NCBI GenBank assembly: GCA_947632425.1
Contig: CANRPG010000106.1
Coordinates: 1-6,898 of the forward strand
DNA length: 6,898 nucleotides
Direction of reading: 5' to 3'
Source of the DNA: an uncultured Clostridia bacterium
GTDB lineage: Bacteria; Bacillota; Clostridia; Oscillospirales; Ruminococcaceae
Part shown: one piece after another, positions 1-5,553 of the stretch
Numbering within the stretch: the stretch's first letter is position 1
Layout of the letters: the number at the start of each line of letters is the position of its first letter
The notes under the pieces: model-generated
What the model was told of the DNA's origin: nothing
Seen by the model: the letters and a program-made list of their open reading frames with translations, nothing else
Database searches by the model: none
Position numbers and translations under genes: made by a program

Positions 1-2074
1 TTGTCCAGTCGTATGCGGTAAGTATTATAATAGGTATCTCGTCGCCTATCTCACGCCTTATCTGCCGCACTACCTCAATGCCGTTAAGGTCGGGCAGATA
101 CAGATCTATAATATAAGCGTTGAATATATCGCCCAGCTCTTCTGCCTGCCTTGCGTGCAGCACTGCCTCTTTGCCGGACATAGTCCAGTCGGCGCGAAGA
201 CCCAGCTGCACCAGCATTTTTGTAACGCTGTTGCATATTGCGTAGTCGTCGTCTACCACGAGGGCGCGCATACCCTCCATCTCTTTTATAACTTCTATCT
301 GCTTTGTTTCTGTCTGAAGCCTGAACTCAAGCTCTAGGATATATTCCGTACCCTTGCCCTGTTCGCTGACAACATCTATAGTGCCGCCCATCATATCTAC
401 AATATTCTTAGCTATAGCCATACCAAGACCCGTGCCCTGTATGCCGCTTACTGTAGAAGTTGCCTCTCTCTCGAACGGGTCGAACACCCTTTCGAGGAAT
501 TCAGGGTTCATGCCTATGCCGGTGTCTTTTACGCGTATCTCATACTTAGCATACCCCTCGGGAGCGCCGTGCTTCTGCTTTATTATCAGCGATACCGAGC
601 CGCCCTCGGGCGTAAATTTTACTGCGTTGCTCAAAAGGTTCAGCAACACCTGATTGAGATGCAGCTTATCGCAGTATATATCTTCATCTACAACATCTAT
701 AGTATCAATATAGAAATTCAGCTGTTTTGAGTGCATCTGGTTGAGCAGTATATTTCGCAGATCTCCCAGAATTTCCGGCAGACTGCACTGCGTTTCTTCA
801 ATGTCCACTCTGCCGCTCTCTATACGGCTCATATCGAGAATATCATTTATAAGGCTCAGCAGATGATTGCTCGAAGAAAGTATCTTAGAAAGATAATCTT
901 TAACGCGCGCGGTGTCCTCTGTATTTGCAGCCGCTAAGGTAGTATATCCTATAATAGCGTTCATAGGCGTGCGTATATCGTGCGACATATTTGAAAGGAA
1001 CATGGTCTTTGCTCTCTCGGCGTTTTCAGCCTTCACAAGCCTTTCCTGCAATATCGCCTTTTCCATAGTAACCGATGTATTGCGCAGCGTCCATATCATA
1101 TATACCGCGAACGCAATTATTTCAAGCGCTCCGACTATGTACCCTACGCGCCTTATTTTGATAGCGCTCTCCAGAACGGTGTCTTCGGGCACTGTTACAG
1201 CAACCGACCACTCGTTGAGGTCTTTTGTAGTACCAAGCTGATGCCAGTCGTTTTCGCTTATAGGCATATAGTAAAAATAGTTATAAGCCTGCTGAGTCTC
1301 GGAGAACATTATGGTATGTCCCGATTTGCCCTCTTTTATCTCCTCGCCGACCTCTTTCATAGTCATGCTGCCGCTCTTTACTTTTCTGCCGTAGAAGTCG
1401 TCAACTGTGCCAAGCTGGTCGTGAACGGTATCCATCAGCAGATCGCCCGTGCGGCGGTCTACTATAAAGGTATTTGCCGTGCCGCCGTAGATGTTGTTAA
1501 GATTCAGCATGCTCGGCAGATCGTTGAGATATATGGTAGAATACAGCATGGCTATCACATTGCCGTCTTTTTCTATAGGCACAAAATGGCGTATCAGCGG
1601 ATCGTTGCTTTCGCCTATGCTCACCATTCTGTCGGTAACGTGCTCGCCCAGCGCAGACTCTTTTTCAAAGTCAAGATATGCAGAGGCATCTATCTTTCTG
1701 CCGCTCATCGAGATTATATAGTTATCCGGCAAAAGAATGTTCATCTGCGTGGCGGTGGTAAGCACCGAAAACTGCCGCAGAAATTCCTGCATCATATCTT
1801 CGTCGTCCGCCGCCTGTTCGGCTATAATATCGGCAACGGCATTTAGCAGAACGCTGTCGTTTTGCAGTTTGTTGCTTATGTTGTCCATGACCGTTTTTGT
1901 AGCTTCTTCCATACGGTCAAGGCAGCGCTGCTCGGTAACATCATAAATACGCATATAAGCGACTACCGAGAGCACGCAAACAAACACCATTATAATAATG
2001 GTAGCTATAATATTCTTTTCCCTGAGTTTGCTGTGTTTGAGATCGACCTTTTCGGTCTTGCCGTTTTCACTCAT
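1..2074 (-). CDS. Hybrid sensor histidine kinase/response regulator, C-terminus cut by window edge
   Basis: A membrane sensor kinase that should autophosphorylate on histidine and pass the phosphate to its own receiver domain. I translated 691 residues from the ATG at 2074; the frame is open to base 1. Residues 1-21 are cytoplasmic and charged, and TM1 is about 22-41. Residues ~45-305 form an extracytoplasmic sensor of Cache type (inferred from topology and the closing W-S-V-A-V-T-V-P-E motif). TM2 is about 310-328. A charged, probably coiled-coil linker follows directly, and I see no HAMP domain. The HisKA H-box is SHDIRTPMNA with H365. The ATPase domain shows the N-box LLSNAVKF (N483), G1 DTGIG (517-521), F-box FDPF (531-534) and G2 GTGLG (547-551). 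The receiver starts near M602, with acidic D608-D610, phospho-acceptor D657 (IIDLYLPD) and T686; its conserved lysine lies outside the window. The start is supported by AAGGAG eight bases upstream. The ligand and the next relay partner (HPt or regulator) cannot be told. Confidence 0.95.
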   Translation of the reverse strand, partial: MSENGKTEKVDLKHSKLREKNIIATIIIMVFVCVLSVVAYMRIYDVTEQRCLDRMEEATKTVMDNISNKLQNDSVLLNAVADIIAEQAADDEDMMQEFLRQFSVLTTATQMNILLPDNYIISMSGRKIDASAYLDFEKESALGEHVTDRMVSIGESNDPLIRHFVPIEKDGNVIAMLYSTIYLNDLPSMLNLNNIYGGTANTFIVDRRTGDLLMDTVHDQLGTVDDFYGRKVKSGSMTMKEVGEEIKEGKSGHTIMFSETQQAYNYFYYMPISENDWHQLGTTKDLNEWSVAVTVPEDTVLESAIKIRRVGYIVGALEIIAFAVYMIWTLRNTSVTMEKAILQERLVKAENAERAKTMFLSNMSHDIRTPMNAIIGYTTLAAANTEDTARVKDYLSKILSSSNHLLSLINDILDMSRIESGRVDIEETQCSLPEILGDLRNILLNQMHSKQLNFYIDTIDVVDEDIYCDKLHLNQVLLNLLSNAVKFTPEGGSVSLIIKQKHGAPEGYAKYEIRVKDTGIGMNPEFLERVFDPFEREATSTVSGIQGTGLGMAIAKNIVDMMGGTIDVVSEQGKGTEYILELEFRLQTETKQIEVIKEMEGMRALVVDDDYAICNSVTKMLVQLGLRADWTMSGKEAVLHARQAEELGDIFNAYIIDLYLPDLNGIEVVRQIRREIGDEIPIIILTAYDWT

Positions 2075-2082
2075 CTGGCTTT

Positions 2083-2088
2083 CTCCTT
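2083..2088 (-). promoter_or_regulatory. Ribosome binding site of the hybrid kinase
   Basis: Read on the minus strand this is AAGGAG, followed by eight bases and the ATG at 2074. It fixes the start of the kinase, because no other in-frame start nearby has a comparable site. Confidence 0.8.
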
Positions 2089-2124
2089 CTGCGGCATCGT
2101 CTTTGTGCGACACCTACCGATTAA

Positions 2125-2153
2125 ATTATACAATTTTTCGCAACTGTTGTCAA
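2125..2153 (-). promoter_or_regulatory. Consensus sigma-70/SigA promoter for the hybrid kinase
   Basis: On the minus strand there is a perfect -35 box TTGACA (2148-2153), a 17-base spacer and a perfect -10 box TATAAT (2125-2130). Transcription would start near 2118, giving a leader of about 44 bases before the kinase ATG. The -35 box ends only nine bases from the stop codon of the acetyltransferase gene, and no hairpin fits between them, so read-through from that gene could add to expression. Two small inverted repeats touch the promoter: AAATT/AATTT across the -10 region and CAAC/GTTG in the upstream spacer. They are short enough to be chance and I do not call them operators. Confidence 0.85.
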
Positions 2154-2162
2154 GTGCATAGG

Positions 2163-2912
2163 TCATTCTTTTTTCTTTTTGGCATCTATTTCTATCCATG
2201 CAGGTTTAAAACCGCAGGCAAGCGCTATTCTCTGCGAATGATAGTTTGCCACCGCCGTGCCGTAAAACGGTATATCGCCTCGGCGGATTATTTCGTTTTT
2301 AAGTATCGTCACAAGATATTTGCCCACGCCCTGCGAGCGGTATTTCTCTATAACATCGATCCCTATCTGCTGCCAATGCGCCGCATCTTCCGAGCAGCCT
2401 GCCATGCCCATTATGTTTTCTCCGTCATAGGCGCACACCACTATTCTGTCGGGGCGGTTTTCGTTATAGCTTTCGCATATGGCGTTGGGAAAACGCTTAT
2501 CTTTGTAAAACTGCATTATATCGCTGTCATAAAACCACTTTACGGGGTAGTCTTTCTCGGGCTGAACATCTTTGCAGGGCAGATACATATGAGCAGTCTG
2601 CGAGAGCGTATAACCGAACTCGTTCAGCTTCTTTTCAATCGGCAATAGGTTTGGTATTTCAAACAGCCAATGACCGCGTTTGCCTTTTACATATTCTTTT
2701 AGAAAGACGTGCATTTTCTCATCGGCGGTCATCACGCAGCCGCTGCCGAAAGTTGCCATATGAAAAAAGTATTTCTCGCTGCTGTATACTCGCCTGCCCT
2801 CATGCAGCTGCGATATAGTAATAATATTTTCCTGACTGTCAAAATCGGCCGCATTGCAGCCATATTCAAGCGCAAGAAGCTCTTTTGCCCTGCGCACATA
2901 TTCTTTAAACAT
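2163..2912 (-). CDS. GNAT family N-acetyltransferase
   Basis: A predicted soluble 249-residue enzyme that would transfer an acetyl group from acetyl-CoA to an amine; the substrate is unknown. The C-terminal GNAT fold is clear. The beta strand VVCAYDGENIMGMAG (about 158-172) precedes strand IGIDV (183-187), and the pyrophosphate-binding motif A is R192-S-Q-G195-V-G197. A late motif N223-YHSQRIALACGF follows, typical of the helix and strand that close the acetyl-CoA site. The N-terminal ~120 residues are longer than in a minimal GNAT of about 150 residues. They may be a degenerate second GNAT-like domain, as is common in Clostridia, but I cannot confirm this. The ATG at 2912 has AAGGAG five bases upstream. 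The gene lies upstream of and parallel to the hybrid kinase (88-base gap) and is divergent from the GH26 gene. The Lys-rich end (K245-K248) is probably just a charged tail. Confidence 0.9.
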   Translation of the reverse strand: MFKEYVRRAKELLALEYGCNAADFDSQENIITISQLHEGRRVYSSEKYFFHMATFGSGCVMTADEKMHVFLKEYVKGKRGHWLFEIPNLLPIEKKLNEFGYTLSQTAHMYLPCKDVQPEKDYPVKWFYDSDIMQFYKDKRFPNAICESYNENRPDRIVVCAYDGENIMGMAGCSEDAAHWQQIGIDVIEKYRSQGVGKYLVTILKNEIIRRGDIPFYGTAVANYHSQRIALACGFKPAWIEIDAKKKKE

Positions 2913-2923
2913 TTTTTCTCCTT

Positions 2924-2953
2924 ATTATAGACTTTTTATCTTTGATATGTTAC
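2924..2953 (-). promoter_or_regulatory. Weak candidate promoter for the acetyltransferase
   Basis: On the minus strand a perfect TATAAT (2924-2929) lies 18 bases from GTAACA (2948-2953), which is a 4/6 match to the -35 consensus. The difficulty is position: the predicted start of transcription, near 2917, falls at or just past the AAGGAG ribosome binding site (2918-2923), so this transcript would lack it. The true promoter may be further upstream, inside the start of the GH26 gene, or initiation may occur unusually close to the -10 box. Confidence 0.25.
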
Positions 2954-2956
2954 AAT
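2928..2956 (+). promoter_or_regulatory. Probable promoter of the GH26 gene
   Basis: TAGACT (2928-2933, 4/6 match to TTGACA) is followed by a 17-base spacer and TACAAT (2951-2956, 5/6 match to TATAAT). Transcription would begin near 2963, just before the G-run at 2966-2971. That run serves as the ribosome binding site, seven bases ahead of the ATG at 2979. The -35 box shares bases with the TATAAT on the opposite strand, so use of one promoter could interfere with the other. I see no catabolite-responsive cre-like palindrome in this gap. Confidence 0.45.
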
Positions 2957-2978
2957 ATACGAAAAGGGGGGCAATTTT

Positions 2979-3944
2979 ATGGATGCCGTAAACAAAAACA
3001 TACAGTCACCTGCCGCGCGGCTGCTTGAATACATAAACGAAAACCGCGGCAAAAAGATAATACTCGGTCAGCACACGCAGACCATGGCACAGGAGGAACT
3101 TAGCTGCATATACAAAGCAACGGGTCATCTGCCTGCACTGTGCGGCTTTGAGTTGCTGGCATACTCGCCGAACATTCGCTATGATACCTCGGGCGAAGAA
3201 TGTCTTGAAGAGGTAAACGCCGCCGCAGGCACATTGCAAAAGGCGTGGGAATGGGCGCAACAAGGTGGTCTGGTCACTATGACATGGCACTGGTTCTCGC
3301 CGCTTGGGGGAAATGACAAATCGTTCTTTACCTGCAACACCGATTTCAGCGCAGAAAGAGCCGCCGAGGACGGCACGCCCGAAAACGCAGCTTTTCTCTC
3401 CGACATGGACTACATGGCAGGGCTTTTGCGACCGTTTTGCGATGCTCATATACCGATACTTTGGCGACCGTTTCACGAAAACGAGGGCGGCTGGTTCTGG
3501 TGGGGCAACTGCGACAAAAGCATTGTGCAAAAACTTTACCGCATAATGTTTGAGAGATACACGCAGCATTTTCACCTTGACAACCTGCTGTGGGTGTTCA
3601 ACTCGCCGAAAAAGGAATGTTACCCCGGCGACGATGTTGTTGACATACTCTCGCGCGATCTTTACCCCGAGGCGCATATGCACACCGCTCACGAAAAAGA
3701 ACTCTGCGAGCTTAAACAAGTAACCTCGGCGAACAAGCCGTGCGCCCTTGCAGAGATAGGCACTATACCCGATGTTTACGCAATTACCGAGCAGGGGCTT
3801 GACTGGAGCTGGTTCATGACATGGTCGAAGCGTTACTGCCTCAGCGAAGAATTTACGTCATTTCAGGATCTGAAAAAAGCGTACTCGTGTCAAAAGGCTG
3901 TAACACTGGAGAGTCTGCCCAGAATTCAGAACAGTTCTTTCTGA
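2979..3944 (+). CDS. Glycoside hydrolase family 26, probable endo-beta-1,4-mannanase, no signal peptide
   Basis: A predicted (beta/alpha)8-barrel retaining glycosidase of 321 residues, most likely acting on beta-1,4-linked mannose chains or oligosaccharides. Family 26 hallmarks are clear. ILGQHTQT (28-35) and GFELLAYSPN (56-65) form the early barrel strands. VTMTWHWFSP (99-108) carries the substrate-binding Trp and His. LWRPFHENEGGWFWWG (161-176) contains the acid/base E167, and ALAEIG (256-261) contains the nucleophile E259. WSWFMTWS (276-283) is the last strand and VTLESLP (308-314) the usual family ending. The catalytic domain fills the whole protein, with no carbohydrate-binding module. 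The N-terminus is hydrophilic, so the enzyme should be cytoplasmic and may trim imported manno-oligosaccharides. Some GH26 enzymes are beta-1,3-xylanases or lichenases, so the substrate is inferred. The ATG is supported by GGGGGG seven bases upstream. The last 30 codons overlap the convergent membrane-protein gene. Confidence 0.92.
   Translation: MDAVNKNIQSPAARLLEYINENRGKKIILGQHTQTMAQEELSCIYKATGHLPALCGFELLAYSPNIRYDTSGEECLEEVNAAAGTLQKAWEWAQQGGLVTMTWHWFSPLGGNDKSFFTCNTDFSAERAAEDGTPENAAFLSDMDYMAGLLRPFCDAHIPILWRPFHENEGGWFWWGNCDKSIVQKLYRIMFERYTQHFHLDNLLWVFNSPKKECYPGDDVVDILSRDLYPEAHMHTAHEKELCELKQVTSANKPCALAEIGTIPDVYAITEQGLDWSWFMTWSKRYCLSEEFTSFQDLKKAYSCQKAVTLESLPRIQNSSF
3853..3944. other. 92-base convergent coding overlap
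   Basis: The 3' end of the plus-strand GH26 gene and the 3' end of the minus-strand membrane-protein gene share these bases tail to tail. The GH26 reading keeps family-typical residues up to VTLESLP, so that frame appears ancestral here. The membrane protein's natural end looks to be around HYILLFRK (525-532), leaving about 27 further residues that seem to be overprinted on GH26 DNA. The two mRNAs would be complementary across this stretch. Confidence 0.85.
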
Positions 3945-5532
3945 AAAGAAGTATATAATGAAATCCCTCGGGCGGCGGCTGCACACCTTCGGGCAGTTCT
4001 TCTGTAAATTCGTTTTCCAGAAGTTTCAGCGTATACTCACGCAAAGCATCGCCTTCAAATTGATCATAGTCTAAAAGTATAACATTCGTTTTGTCAAGCT
4101 GCTCTTTGAAAGACTTTGAAAACCACGAATCTTCATCGCGCAGCATATCGGGATATTGAAAAAATACAGGTCCCTGCGGCAAATGTTCCGTAAGCCAGTA
4201 GCAAACTTCACCGTTTGTACCCAGAAACTGATAGCGTTCTTCGCCCACCGTGTCAAGCACGCTGTCAACATATCCGGCATCTATATGAACACGGTCATAA
4301 TAATCTTTCAGTTGTCCCTCTCCTAAATACTGTCCGCCTGCAATTTGTAAATATGGTGTATAGGAAAGTGCATCTGCTGTGCCTGCCGCTAAGCCCGCTG
4401 TCAGTACGACAATACACAATGCCATATTTATCTTTGCGCTGTCGGCATAGTCCAGCTTGCTGACAATAAACAGCACCACAGCTATGTAAAACGGCGATGC
4501 AAACGCATAATGGTGAACAAAGTATTGCCCTCCAAGACCTACAGTGAACGATACAAGATAGACTGCAAAAGGGATCTTGAATGCGTCATACACGACCGGC
4601 AGGATATTTTTTGCTGTGCCTTGTCTCGCTTTTAATAACATCAGCAGCGCAGCTGCCAACAGCGGTAACTCCACTGCAATTGCCAGCTCTGTTTCAAACA
4701 TTCTCAAGTCATAATACAGTTCAAACACATTAAATCCTCGCACAAACGGAGAACCGTATACAGAAATATGACCGCCCGACATATACGGAAGATAATATTT
4801 TAAATACGGCAAGAGCGTTCCCGTACACAGCATAAGTATAACACCCATTGCTCCTCCGTAAAGCATAGGCAGCAGCAGGCGGTACAGAAATTCTTTGCGC
4901 GTATTTATAAAAAGCAGCGCTGATGCTATGGCAACGAATAAGAACGGCTCTTTGAACATCGCGGCTGCCATAAGAAAGAATGCAGATATAAAACATTTCG
5001 GCGAATACCAGCGAACTTTATCCATATCCATAAATATGATCACCGAAATGTACAGCACGGTAAAAACCGTGCCAAAACTCTCCACCTGCGCCGCGCCGCT
5101 TTTATTGTCTGTATAAAACATAACAAGCACAAACACCAGAGCGGCAGACAAAAACGCACATACTTTCATAAGCGGGTGAAGTTTTTTCTTTCGCAGAATA
5201 AGCGCGGCTGCTATGACAGGCACGGCGGCTGTAAGCGCAAGACTTATTGCACACGCTATGTTGGCAACGGCCGTGCTGTTGTCATATGCCACTGATGCGG
5301 CAGCAAGCAGGAACATTCCCGGCGGTTTGGTCTCAAACATATCTTTGTAAGGCTGAAGTCCGTTGAGCATCGCTCTGCCCACCGTTAAATATATGCATGA
5401 ATCCCATGTGTATAGCTTTTTTGTTTCAGTAGATATTGCTGTGACCACTTTTGGCACGGTAAGCGCGGCACACAGACATAAAAGCACAGCCAAAGCTATG
5501 AGCAATATCTTCTGCCATTTTTTCAAAGACAT
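3853..5532 (-). CDS. Polytopic membrane protein, GT-C/family 39-like glycosyltransferase (putative)
   Basis: A 559-residue integral membrane protein. It resembles GT-C glycosyltransferases of the PMT/ArnT type, which move sugars from polyprenyl-phosphate donors on the outer face of the membrane. TM1 is about 8-33. It is followed by an external loop with W43-D44-S and the pattern Y48-L-x-V-x-R-A-M-L-x-G-x-x-P-Y62-x-D64, then K69-P70-P71-G; an Asp early in this loop is the usual catalytic position in the family. Further hydrophobic segments lie near 87-112, 121-140, 154-170, 181-209, 216-242, 283-300, 318-335, 343-359 and 368-385. KEP (194-196) and QYFVHHY (336-342) also fit family-39-like proteins. 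Residues ~390-532 form a soluble domain, and 533-559 are an apparently overprinted tail. The ATG at 5532 has GAGGTGAT just upstream. The gene follows the symporter gene by 21 bases, so it is probably in one operon with it. The substrate is unknown, and an O-antigen-ligase-like or other GT-C role is possible. Confidence 0.75.
   Translation of the reverse strand: MSLKKWQKILLIALAVLLCLCAALTVPKVVTAISTETKKLYTWDSCIYLTVGRAMLNGLQPYKDMFETKPPGMFLLAAASVAYDNSTAVANIACAISLALTAAVPVIAAALILRKKKLHPLMKVCAFLSAALVFVLVMFYTDNKSGAAQVESFGTVFTVLYISVIIFMDMDKVRWYSPKCFISAFFLMAAAMFKEPFLFVAIASALLFINTRKEFLYRLLLPMLYGGAMGVILMLCTGTLLPYLKYYLPYMSGGHISVYGSPFVRGFNVFELYYDLRMFETELAIAVELPLLAAALLMLLKARQGTAKNILPVVYDAFKIPFAVYLVSFTVGLGGQYFVHHYAFASPFYIAVVLFIVSKLDYADSAKINMALCIVVLTAGLAAGTADALSYTPYLQIAGGQYLGEGQLKDYYDRVHIDAGYVDSVLDTVGEERYQFLGTNGEVCYWLTEHLPQGPVFFQYPDMLRDEDSWFSKSFKEQLDKTNVILLDYDQFEGDALREYTLKLLENEFTEELPEGVQPPPEGFHYILLFRKNCSEFWADSPVLQPFDTSTLFSDPEMT
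3925..3945. repeat. 7-base perfect inverted repeat at the convergent gene ends
   Basis: TTCAGAA (3925-3931) and its exact complement TTCTGAA (3939-3945) enclose a 7-base loop. An alternative 6-base hairpin, TTCTTT/AAAGAA (3935-3940 and 3945-3950), overlaps it. It sits at the GH26 stop codon, where a terminator would be expected. However, the stems are short and AT-rich and neither strand has a following T-run, so I do not call it an intrinsic terminator. Confidence 0.3.
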
Positions 5533-5535
5533 TTT

Positions 5536-5543
5536 ATCACCTC
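5536..5543 (-). promoter_or_regulatory. Strong ribosome binding site of the GT-C-like gene
   Basis: On the minus strand the sequence is GAGGTGAT, an eight-base match to the complement of the 16S rRNA 3' end, followed by three bases and the ATG at 5532. It lies within the 21-base gap after the symporter stop codon. This settles the start and suggests efficient, independent translation within a shared transcript. Confidence 0.8.
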
Positions 5544-5553
5544 AATTTATCTA

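Noticed and set aside
1241..1846. A 201-codon open frame on the plus strand, antisense to the kinase sensor domain
   Set aside because: The minus-strand reading is a coherent kinase with all expected motifs; this frame has low-complexity His/Tyr/Val composition and no family resemblance.
1998..2648. A 216-codon plus-strand open frame across the kinase start, the gap and the acetyltransferase
   Set aside because: It crosses two well-supported opposite-strand genes and the kinase promoter, and its composition is that of a shadow frame.
3006..3719. A 237-codon open frame on the minus strand, antisense to the GH26 gene
   Set aside because: It lies wholly inside a strongly conserved GH26 gene, is rich in Cys, Arg and Val runs typical of shadow frames, and shows no recognisable domain.
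3935..3950. Possible intrinsic terminator (TTCTTT/AAAGAA hairpin) after the GH26 stop
   Set aside because: The stem is six AT-rich pairs and no T-run follows on either strand.
3954..3959. TATAAT on the plus strand just after the GH26 gene
   Set aside because: No usable -35 box at the right distance and no plus-strand gene downstream; it is inside the coding sequence of the membrane protein.
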